Source: Photorhabdus cinerea (GTDB lineage Bacteria; Pseudomonadota; Gammaproteobacteria; Enterobacterales; Enterobacteriaceae). Taken from it: a DNA stretch of 64,000 nt. Shown here piece by piece: positions 16,484 to 24,333 of this stretch. A model generated the notes under the pieces. That model was not told the DNA's origin. It was given only the letters and a program-made list of their open reading frames with translations, and did no database searches. Where the stretch lies: assembly GCF_011189575.1 (NCBI RefSeq), contig NZ_PUJW01000007.1, positions 1 through 64,000 on the forward strand. Direction: 5' to 3'. The stretch's first letter is position 1. Each line of letters begins with the position of its first letter. Made by a program: the position numbers and the translations under genes.

Positions 16484-17758
16484 CTACTGATTTTTTCTAT
16501 CACGAAACGGTTTGGCAAAATCATAAGGAGTTACAAATTGCTCCTTGTTAGCATCCAGATAATCCGCCCACCATTGCACCATCAGCCGCCGTTCATCCAA
16601 ATGTTTGGATGTGTGAATATACGCCGCCCGGACATTATTTCTTTCTATATGGCTTAGCTGGCGCTCGATTGCGTCATCACTCCACAGGCCAGATTCTCCC
16701 ATTGCACCACGTGCCATTGTGCGGAATCCGTGTCCGCAAACTTCTGTTTTGGTGTCATAGCCCATTGTACGTAACGCATTATTGACGGTGTTTTCACTCA
16801 TTACTTTCTTTGGATCGTGATCGCCGGGAAACATTACCCCACTTTCTCCGCTCAGGTTGTGCAAAGTTTCGATAAGCGAAATAGCCTGACGGCTCAACGG
16901 TACAATGTGTTCTGTTTTCATTTTCATACCACGTTGAGAATGCTTAACACCATCAATGGGTTTTCGTGTCGCTGGTATATGCCAGACAGCCCTTTTAAGA
17001 TCGATTTCTTCCCAACGGGCGAATCTTATTTCACTGGAACGAACAAATGTTAATAAAGTCAGTTCTACTGCAATTTTGGTCAGTAAGCGCCCGCGATAAC
17101 AGGAAAGACGAGTTAAAAATTCAGGTAGGCGTTCATGAGGCAGTGCAGGGTGATGTTTGGGTTTTACTATGGTGAGAGTGCCAGCCATATCATTGGCAGG
17201 GCTATATTCAAGGATGTCATTTTGAACCGCATAACGCATGATGGCAGCTACACGCTGTTGTAATCTCTGGGCTATATCGTGTTTGCCATCAGTATCAACG
17301 GCTTGGATCGGTGCTAACAGTTGGCTGGTTCGCAAAGTGCGAATATCGAGAGTACCAATGTAGGGGAAAATGTATTGCTCGAAACCTCGCATAATTCGGT
17401 CTCGATGGTCTTCACTCCACCGTTTATTGCTGGCGTGCCATTCACGGGCGATCCGTTCAAAGGTATATGCACCCTTTGATTCGGCTTGTACGTCTTTTTT
17501 CTCTGCTTTGGGATCAATCCCTTGAGCAAGCAATTTTTTAGCTTCATCCCGTTTAGCGCGAGCATCAGCTAATGAAACGGCAGGATAAACACCAAAGGCC
17601 AGCCGATCTTCTTTTTTGTCGGTGGGGCGGTGATACTTCATGCGCCAGTATTTAGAACCGCGCGGCGTGATTTCGAGATATAAGCCAGCGCCATCCGCTA
17701 ATTTATAGGATTTCTCTTTAGGTTTCGCAGTCTCGATTTGTCGGGCGTTTAGTTTCAT
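16484..17758 (-). CDS. P4-type tyrosine integrase
   Basis: 424 residues from the ATG at 17758 (MKLNARQIETAKPKEKSYKL); an upstream GTG frame to 17827 adds 23 residues that do not fit the family. N-terminal DUF4102 arm-binding domain, central SAM-like core domain, and a C-terminal catalytic domain with Arg in LLTFVRSSEIRFARW, the HxxR box HGFRTMARG and Tyr in RAAYIHTSKHLDER. It should recombine the element at the 3' end of tRNA-Leu, which begins 163 bases away. The gene appears intact. Confidence 0.92.
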   Translation of the reverse strand: MKLNARQIETAKPKEKSYKLADGAGLYLEITPRGSKYWRMKYHRPTDKKEDRLAFGVYPAVSLADARAKRDEAKKLLAQGIDPKAEKKDVQAESKGAYTFERIAREWHASNKRWSEDHRDRIMRGFEQYIFPYIGTLDIRTLRTSQLLAPIQAVDTDGKHDIAQRLQQRVAAIMRYAVQNDILEYSPANDMAGTLTIVKPKHHPALPHERLPEFLTRLSCYRGRLLTKIAVELTLLTFVRSSEIRFARWEEIDLKRAVWHIPATRKPIDGVKHSQRGMKMKTEHIVPLSRQAISLIETLHNLSGESGVMFPGDHDPKKVMSENTVNNALRTMGYDTKTEVCGHGFRTMARGAMGESGLWSDDAIERQLSHIERNNVRAAYIHTSKHLDERRLMVQWWADYLDANKEQFVTPYDFAKPFRDRKNQ

Positions 17759-17920
17759 TTTTGGGGCACATTTAAAATCGAAGTGTAGGTGCCCCAGATT
17801 ATGCCCCTTGGTGCATATTGATTGCAACAGACCACAGTAGACGTCAAAATAACGAAGTATCTTGATTTTGTGGGGTTTTTAGGGAATTTGTAGACTTGGG
17901 TAGACGTTAGAAAACTAACG

Positions 17921-17943
17921 AATGGTGCCGAAGGCCGGACTCG
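17921..17943. repeat. tRNA-proximal attachment site
   Basis: AATGGTGCCGAAGGCCGGACTCG, the last ~20 bases of tRNA-Leu plus two flanking bases, repeated at 8262-8283. It defines the right boundary of the P4-like element. Confidence 0.8.
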
Positions 17944-18007
17944 AACCGGCACACCCGAAGGCGGTTGATTTTGAATCAACTGCGTCTACCGATTTCGCCA
18001 CTTCGGC
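17923..18007 (-). tRNA. leuX: tRNA-Leu (anticodon CAA)
   Basis: 85 bases on the minus strand, GCCGAAGTGGCGAAATCGGT to ...CCTTCGGCACCA with the CCA encoded. Anticodon arm GTTGA-TTCAAAA-TCAAC gives CAA; the long variable arm (CCGCCTTCGGGTG) is that of a class II tRNA. The E. coli counterpart leuX is a classical site for P4-type islands, in agreement with the adjacent integrase. Confidence 0.95.
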
Positions 18008-18036
18008 ACTGAAGTAGTATGCGGATAACGGAGGCC

Positions 18037-18064
18037 ATTATACTTGTCAGCGATCTGTTAGCAA
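18037..18064 (-). promoter_or_regulatory. Promoter of tRNA-Leu
   Basis: On the minus strand TTGCTA, a 16-base spacer and TATAAT, followed by a GC-rich stretch (GGCCTCCG) like the discriminators of stable-RNA promoters, about 30 bases before the tRNA. Confidence 0.6.
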
Positions 18065-18350
18065 CTGTTATCCTTCTGATTTAGTTTAAATGTCGAAAAA
18101 AAGAGCACGTTGCATATGTTCAATGCAAAACTACGCTTGATTTCTAAGCACAAAGCCCCTCGCGAGCACATAAACACTCTCAACAACATTTTTTCTAGCC
18201 AAAATAAATTCCCGACTAAGCACTAAAGCAACGATAAATACCCAAAAATAATTTTACAACCATAACAGGCTGAAACATCTGACGCAGATAGACAACCTAT
18301 AATCACCTTATATAATCTCAGGATGATAATTCACTGCGAGGTAAATGATT

Positions 18351-18437
18351 ATGACGATTATTAGCTGGATTGGTGCCGGTATCTTTTTAGGCATTGTCAT
18401 TGGTGCGTTGATGGCATTGTTTAAAAAGAATAAGTAG
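18351..18437 (+). CDS. 28-residue membrane protein
   Basis: Begins MTIISWIGAGIF and ends KKNK: a single hydrophobic glycine-rich helix with a positively charged end, so inside-C orientation is expected. GAGG lies about 10 bases before the ATG at 18351 (an ATG at 18345 is too close). It is too short for ordinary gene finders. It stands alone between tRNA-Leu and ampH, on the same strand as ampH. Function unknown; the shape is like other small enterobacterial membrane proteins. Confidence 0.5.
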   Translation: MTIISWIGAGIFLGIVIGALMALFKKNK

Positions 18438-18502
18438 CAGTTTCTGGTTTCTCTATCCTGTTCCTGTATTCACTGGAAATATGTCTGATTGGTTAATTCA
18501 AA

Positions 18503-19720
18503 ATGAATAAACTGCTTTTTAAGATCTTCCCTGTTTCTGCCATGATGCTGGCTCTCGCGGCCTGTTCTTCTTCCGATAAAATATATTCGATAAAGTTTCT
18601 GCAACCAAAGAAACAGCCGCTAAAATGGGAAGTGTTTGAAGGCAATGCGAGAACTAAAAAGCTAGCTTCACAATTGGTCGATCAGTATGCACGGGATATT
18701 TTCAACGGTAGCAATGCGCAAGGTATGGCAATGGTGGTAGTTGATAATAATCAGGTGGTTTACCGTAGCTTCGGGGAAACCCGTCCGGGAAGTGGTATCC
18801 GCCCTAAGCCTGATTCCGTTATCCGTATCGCCTCACTGACTAAGCTGATGACTAGTGAGATTATGATCAAACTGGAAGAGGATAAGGTTTTACGCTCCAC
18901 CGATCCATTACAAGACTATAGTTATTACGGCGTGAAAGTGCCTCAATATAGTTCCCTTCAACCTATCCGGTTGTTCCACCTGGCAAGCCATACCAGCGGG
19001 TTACCTCGTGAGCAACCGGGAGGGAAATGGGGACGTCCTGTTTTTGTCTGGCCTACACAAGCCAACCGCTGGACTTGGTTGCAAACAGCCCAATTAGATA
19101 TACCTCCAGGCACAACAGCTTCTTATTCCAATCTGGCTTACGATTTATTGGCAGATGCACTCTCTAAAGCCGCAGGTAAGCCATATACCCGCTTGCTATA
19201 CGATAAGATCACCGGCCCTTATTTTATGAAAGACACTACACTGACACCAAGCCGTTCTCAGTGTGCCCGTTTGATGGAAAGTTATAAGCCTAGTCCATGT
19301 GTCAATACTGTTGCAGCAGCCGGTAGTGGTGGCGTTTATTCAACACCAAAAGATATGCAACGCTGGATGCAGCAGTTTCTATCATCAAACAGTCAGTTAC
19401 GTAAACAGACCGCCAGCCGCGAACAAGGTGTTTATTTTAAGCGTTCCGATCTGGCTGCAATCAAAGGAATAGATGTTGCCGGTCAAGCGGATGGTCTTGG
19501 TCTTGGTTGGGTTTATATGAGTACCCGTGGGGATACTCCAAATATTTATCAGAAAACCGGTGGAGGCGGTGGATTCAATACGTATATAGCAATGATCCCC
19601 GAACAAAATATCGGAGTATTTGTCGTAATTACCCGTAAACAACACAGTAAGTTTAGCAGCGTAACAACAGGGGTTAATCAACTAGTCGCTGCATTGTCGA
19701 GGAATCATAATCAAGCTTGA
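18503..19720 (+). CDS. ampH: AmpH-like D-Ala-D-Ala carboxypeptidase/endopeptidase, lipoprotein form
   Basis: 405 residues. Penicillin-binding motifs: Ser111-Leu-Thr-Lys114 (IASLTKLMTSE), Tyr208-Ser-Asn210 (YSNLAYDLL) and KTGGGGGF. The text runs closely parallel to E. coli AmpH (RSFGETRPG, HTSGLPREQPGG, GSGGVYSTPKDM), a class C beta-lactamase-like enzyme trimming peptidoglycan peptides. Unlike the E. coli periplasmic protein, the N-terminus ends in a lipobox LAAC (Cys21) followed by Ser, predicting an outer-membrane lipoprotein with an extra ~25-residue linker. Single gene. Confidence 0.9.
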   Translation: MNKLLFKIFPVSAMMLALAACSSSDKIYSIKFLQPKKQPLKWEVFEGNARTKKLASQLVDQYARDIFNGSNAQGMAMVVVDNNQVVYRSFGETRPGSGIRPKPDSVIRIASLTKLMTSEIMIKLEEDKVLRSTDPLQDYSYYGVKVPQYSSLQPIRLFHLASHTSGLPREQPGGKWGRPVFVWPTQANRWTWLQTAQLDIPPGTTASYSNLAYDLLADALSKAAGKPYTRLLYDKITGPYFMKDTTLTPSRSQCARLMESYKPSPCVNTVAAAGSGGVYSTPKDMQRWMQQFLSSNSQLRKQTASREQGVYFKRSDLAAIKGIDVAGQADGLGLGWVYMSTRGDTPNIYQKTGGGGGFNTYIAMIPEQNIGVFVVITRKQHSKFSSVTTGVNQLVAALSRNHNQA

Positions 19721-19830
19721 TGTTGACGTTTTATAAATTAGAGATACCAGGGATGGAGTTTCCTGTTCATAAAACCCATCCCACAGTTCCTCCAAATCGG
19801 GTCCCATTACTGGACCATGATTGCTAAAAG

Positions 19831-20907
19831 CTACTGTCTCTTAAGGAGTAAATAAATACTGAGGGCAAGGAACAATAAGCTTGGTAACAATGCGGCCAGA
19901 ACTGCTGGCATACTGTATACCAGACTCAACGGGCCAAAGATCTCATTGAGTAAGTAAAATAAGAAGCCGAAAGTGATACCTGTTATTATCCTAACTCCCA
20001 TCGGTACGGTACGCAGCGGCCCGAAGATGAAAGAGAGTGCCATCAACATCATTACCGCAACTGAAAGTGGTGCAAAGATCTTTTTCCACATATTCAGTTG
20101 ATAACGTCCTGATTCCTGCTCACTTTGTTTAAGATAACTGATGTATTGATACAAGCCACTGATAGAAAGTGCTTCAGGATCAAGAGCAACAACACCCAAT
20201 TGCTCTGGCGTCAAGCGGGTTTTCCAGTCAGCAGAAATGCGCTGCGACCCAGTGATTTTTTTACTGTCTGTCAGATCAGATTCTTCCACCTGAGAAAGCT
20301 TCCACAGATCGTTCTCCTCATCATAAACAGCACTGTCTGCATATTTCACAGAGAGTAGCTTTTTATCATCATTAAAATGATAGATATTAACGCCTTTAAT
20401 CTCTGTGTCGCTCATTACCCGCTGGATGTAGATAAAATCGGCCCCATCTTTCGCCCACATACCTTTGGTTGTTGAAACCAGAGAACCACCAAACATTTTC
20501 TGAGCCCGGTAGTTACGTGCCATCTGTTCACCTTGTGGCGCTACCCATTCACCGATAATCATCGTCAAGATTACCAACGGAATAGCCGTTTTCATGACTG
20601 AGCCAGCAACTTGCATACGGGTAAAACCAGAAGCCTGCATAACCACCAGCTCACTACGAGTTGCCAATGTGCCAAGTGCCAATAATGCACCAAGTAAAGC
20701 CGCCATCGGGAAGAATATCTGAATATCTTTCGGCACACTTAGCAAAGCATAAAGGCCAGCGGAAATAGTGGTGTATTCCCCTTGCCCCACTTTTCTCAAC
20801 TGATCAACAAACTTAATAATGCCGGAGAGTGATACCAGCATAAACAATGTCATCAGAATAGTCTGAAGAATAGTCCGCCCGATATAACGATCTAATACAC
20901 CAAACAT
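19831..20907 (-). CDS. lptG: LPS export permease LptG
   Basis: 358 residues from ATG 20907, whose A is the last base of the lptF TGA (TGATG); the E. coli protein also begins ...FGVLDRYIG. Six predicted membrane helices in two groups of three around a periplasmic beta-jellyroll (about 140-265), as in the YjgP/YjgQ family. With LptF and the cytoplasmic LptB ATPase it extracts lipopolysaccharide from the inner membrane and passes it to LptC/LptA. Confidence 0.95.
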   Translation of the reverse strand: MFGVLDRYIGRTILQTILMTLFMLVSLSGIIKFVDQLRKVGQGEYTTISAGLYALLSVPKDIQIFFPMAALLGALLALGTLATRSELVVMQASGFTRMQVAGSVMKTAIPLVILTMIIGEWVAPQGEQMARNYRAQKMFGGSLVSTTKGMWAKDGADFIYIQRVMSDTEIKGVNIYHFNDDKKLLSVKYADSAVYDEENDLWKLSQVEESDLTDSKKITGSQRISADWKTRLTPEQLGVVALDPEALSISGLYQYISYLKQSEQESGRYQLNMWKKIFAPLSVAVMMLMALSFIFGPLRTVPMGVRIITGITFGFLFYLLNEIFGPLSLVYSMPAVLAALLPSLLFLALSIYLLLKRQ

Positions 20908-22007
20908 CAGGCTACTCCTCTTCCTTTGAGACGGGACCAAATCCTGCGCATCGGCACGGTGTCCCAGATATTGAGAACCAACGCCAGCATCAGATAAGCG
21001 CCATTAACTACCCACATCCAGAGCAACGGGTCCAACTTACCTTTACTCCCGTTAGAGCGCAGGGAACTTTGCAGTAAGAAGAAAATCAGATAAAGCAGCA
21101 TCGCAGGTAACATACTTAGCACCCGCCCTTGACGGGGATTTACTACACTTAACGGTACAACCATCATGGCCATAATCAGTACCGAAAGTACCAGAGTCAG
21201 ACGCCAATGGAACTCAGCGCGAGAGTCCTTATCATTATCCCGCCATAACTGAGTAATGGATTTTTGTTCAACTTTATCACCATCTACGGCTGAAACCTGA
21301 TGCCCAACAACCGCCTGATAATCATTGAACTCAGTGATCCTGAAATCACGCAGCATTGCAGTGCCTTCGTAACGCGTACCACGATTAAGGATAACCTCCT
21401 GCCTACCATCAGGCCGTTCCACCATATGGCCACCATCAGAGATAACAACTGAAGGGCGCTGGTTATCCACCGGACGAAGCTGGGCCAAGAATACGTTTTC
21501 AAACTTATCACCGTGTACGCTACCAATATAGAGCACCAAGTTACCGTTATCAGAAGGTTTGAATTTTCCTTCTATTATCGCCGCCAGGCTTGGATTAGCC
21601 TTCGCGTCAGCCAATACCTGCTCCTGGTATTTTGAGGACCAAGGAATCATCCAAATAACATTCACTGCGGCCAACGCGGAAGTCAACAACGCCAGAATAA
21701 GCGCCGAAACCACCAACACACGCTTACCCAAACCACACGCATGCATAACAGTAATTTCACTTTCAGTATAAAGCTTGCTGAAAGTCATCAACACCCCAAG
21801 AAAAAGACTCAAGGGTAAAACAAGCTGCGCCATTTCAGGCACACCTAATCCTAATAAGGATATAACCAAATTTGCTGGGATGTTCCCTTCCACTGCTGCA
21901 CCCAAAATCTCTACTAATCTTTGGCAAAAAAAGATCAATAAAAGGACAAAGAGTATCGCAACTTGGCTTTTCAGGGTTTCCCGTACCAGATATCTAATGA
22001 TGATCAC
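20907..22007 (-). CDS. lptF: LPS export permease LptF
   Basis: 366 residues, the same length as the E. coli protein. N-terminal MIIIRYLVRETLKSQVAILFVL, three helices, a periplasmic jellyroll domain, and a second helix group starting FHWRLTLVLSVLIMAM. Partner of LptG in the LptB2FG complex; the genes are translationally coupled. Divergent from pepA, the usual arrangement in enterobacteria. Confidence 0.95.
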   Translation of the reverse strand: MIIIRYLVRETLKSQVAILFVLLLIFFCQRLVEILGAAVEGNIPANLVISLLGLGVPEMAQLVLPLSLFLGVLMTFSKLYTESEITVMHACGLGKRVLVVSALILALLTSALAAVNVIWMIPWSSKYQEQVLADAKANPSLAAIIEGKFKPSDNGNLVLYIGSVHGDKFENVFLAQLRPVDNQRPSVVISDGGHMVERPDGRQEVILNRGTRYEGTAMLRDFRITEFNDYQAVVGHQVSAVDGDKVEQKSITQLWRDNDKDSRAEFHWRLTLVLSVLIMAMMVVPLSVVNPRQGRVLSMLPAMLLYLIFFLLQSSLRSNGSKGKLDPLLWMWVVNGAYLMLALVLNIWDTVPMRRIWSRLKGRGVA

Positions 22008-22293
22008 GCTTATTACGCCTGTGAAAACTTGTCTTTTTGCAGGAAAATCGCTAACTTCATTGTATATATACCATTTATTATGTGCATCAGTTTGGCTTCC
22101 TCGCTGCTAAAATGATATCGAAGCCATTCCATAATTCAGGTTCCCAGTCAGAATATACTTATAGTTAGCTAAACAATAACAAATAGTACGTTTAGCTTAA
22201 CATAAATAGTTAACTTTCTATGGGGTAGATTAATACGGAACGTTATATTCTAGCGATAGCATCCGTCTTTGTCTTTAAGATTCAGGAGAACGC

Positions 22294-23814
22294 ATGGAGT
22301 TTAGTGTAAAAAGCGGTAGCCCGGAAAAACAACGCAGTGCGTGTATCATTGTTGGCGTTTTCGAACCTCGCCGCCTATCCCCTATTGCCGAACAGCTCGA
22401 TAAAATAAGTGATGGTTATATCAGCGCCTTGTTGCGCCGTGGTGAATTGGAAGGCAAAGTTGGTCAATCACTACTGTTACATCATGTTCCCAATGTGTTA
22501 TCTGAACGTATTCTGCTCATAGGCTGCGGCAAAGAGCGCGAGCTGAATGAACGTCAATATAAACAAATTATCCAAAAAACTATCAATACCCTTAATGAAA
22601 CTGGTTCAATGGAAGCAGTCTGTTTTTTAACAGAATTACATGTTAAAGGCCGTAATAATTACTGGAAAGTACGCCAGGCAGTAGAAACAGCAAAAGAGTC
22701 TCTTTATGTTTTCGACCAGCTTAAAAGCAATAAAAATGAGCTGCGCCGCCCACTGCGTAAAATGGTGTTTAATGTTCCAACCCGTCGGGAACTAACCAGC
22801 GGTGAACGTGCAATCCAACACGGTCTTGCCATTGCTATCGGTATCAAAGCAGCTAAAGATCTTGGCAATATGCCACCAAACATCTGTAACGCAGCTTATC
22901 TGGCTTCCCAAGCCCGTCAGCTCGCAGACTCTGCGAATAGCCATATTACAACAAAAGTAATTGGTGAAGAGCAGATGAAAGAGTTGGGAATGAACGCTTA
23001 TCTGGCTGTTGGTCAGGGTTCTCAGAATGAATCCCTGATGTCAGTCATGGAATATAAAGGCAGCCTTGATAAAAATGCGAAACCGATCATCCTGGTTGGC
23101 AAGGGCCTGACTTTTGACTCTGGTGGTATTTCAATCAAATCTGCTGGTGGTATGGATGAGATGAAATACGATATGTGTGGCGCAGCAACCGTTTATGGCG
23201 TGATGCGTGTGGTTGCGGAGCTACAATTACCACTCAATGTCATCGGTGTCATGGCAGGCTGTGAGAATATGCCAGGAGGTCGTGCTTACCGGCCTGGGGA
23301 TATTTTAACCACCCTATCTGGTCAAACGGTCGAAGTGCTCAATACTGATGCAGAAGGCCGTCTGGTTCTGTGTGATGCGTTAACTTACGTTGAACGTTTT
23401 GATCCAGAATTGGTCATTGATATCGCCACATTGACCGGTGCTTGCGTAACAGCTCTTGGTAATCATTACAGTGGGTTACTATCTAACCATAATCCACTGG
23501 CCCATGAGCTATTAAATGCTTCTGAACAATCCGGTGATCGCGCATGGCGTCTGCCAATGGCCGACGAATTTTTCGAGCAAATCGATTCTAATTTTGCCGA
23601 TCTGGCGAATACCGGTGGTAGTGCGGGTGGTGCTATTACTGCTGCCTGCTTCCTGTCCCGCTTCGCAACAAAATATCATTGGGCACATCTGGATATCGCC
23701 GGTACTGCATGGCGTTCAGGTAAAGCGAAAGGCGCAACAGGCCGTCCAGTTGCACTATTGTCGCAATTCCTGTTAAATCGTGCAGGAAGTACCGGTATCA
23801 ATAACGACGATTGA
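22294..23814 (+). CDS. pepA: Leucyl aminopeptidase A (also Xer/pyrimidine regulator)
   Basis: 506 residues, CAGGAG before the ATG. M17 family: metal and active-site motifs VGKGLTFDSGGISIK, MKYDMCGAA and NTDAEGRLVLCDAL (the family signature). The N-terminal domain gives the DNA-binding function by which E. coli PepA represses carAB and assists XerCD at plasmid cer sites. Followed by holC and valS in the conserved order. Confidence 0.96.
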   Translation: MEFSVKSGSPEKQRSACIIVGVFEPRRLSPIAEQLDKISDGYISALLRRGELEGKVGQSLLLHHVPNVLSERILLIGCGKERELNERQYKQIIQKTINTLNETGSMEAVCFLTELHVKGRNNYWKVRQAVETAKESLYVFDQLKSNKNELRRPLRKMVFNVPTRRELTSGERAIQHGLAIAIGIKAAKDLGNMPPNICNAAYLASQARQLADSANSHITTKVIGEEQMKELGMNAYLAVGQGSQNESLMSVMEYKGSLDKNAKPIILVGKGLTFDSGGISIKSAGGMDEMKYDMCGAATVYGVMRVVAELQLPLNVIGVMAGCENMPGGRAYRPGDILTTLSGQTVEVLNTDAEGRLVLCDALTYVERFDPELVIDIATLTGACVTALGNHYSGLLSNHNPLAHELLNASEQSGDRAWRLPMADEFFEQIDSNFADLANTGGSAGGAITAACFLSRFATKYHWAHLDIAGTAWRSGKAKGATGRPVALLSQFLLNRAGSTGINNDD

Positions 23815-23870
23815 TTTATACCCCGCTAATTAAAGGGCATTAACAATGCCCTTTCCCCGTAAGAGACATT

Positions 23871-24320
23871 ATGAAAAGCGCCACGTTTTATTTACTGGAA
23901 CAACCATCACCCCAGGCAGATTTGCAAGCTCATGAATGGCTGGCATGTCAATTTGCGGCTGACCAATGGCGAGCCGGAAAACGGGTGCTAATTGCTTGTG
24001 AAGATCAGCAACAGGCAGAAAAGTTAGATGAAGCCCTGTGGCAATGGGAACCCCATCAGTTCGTCCCGCATAATCTTGCCGGTGAAGGGCCGAGATATGG
24101 TGCACCAGTTGAGTTATGTTGGCCTCAGAAACGGGGAAATTCTCCCCGTGATATATTGATAAATCTGCTGCCGCAATTCGCAGACTTTGCCACCGCTTTC
24201 CATGAAGTGATAGACTTCGTTCCTATAAACGAGAATTTGAAACAGTTGGCGCGTGAACGATATAAATTATATCGCAGCGTCGGCTTTAATTTGACCATGG
24301 CAACGCCGCCAACATACTAA
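23871..24320 (+). CDS. holC: DNA polymerase III chi subunit
   Basis: 149 residues (E. coli 147). MKSATFYLLEQP with VLIACEDQQQAEKLDEALWQW and VPHNLAGEGPRYGAPVEL follows HolC closely. Chi binds psi in the clamp-loader complex and contacts SSB. It lies 56 bases after pepA and 13 bases before valS, so the three are probably cotranscribed. Confidence 0.95.
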   Translation: MKSATFYLLEQPSPQADLQAHEWLACQFAADQWRAGKRVLIACEDQQQAEKLDEALWQWEPHQFVPHNLAGEGPRYGAPVELCWPQKRGNSPRDILINLLPQFADFATAFHEVIDFVPINENLKQLARERYKLYRSVGFNLTMATPPTY

Positions 24321-24333
24321 GTATCAAGATAAA

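Noticed and set aside
16370..16657. 95-codon plus-strand frame between primase and integrase
   Set aside because: Antisense to the integrase end and contains the hairpin; no ribosome site.
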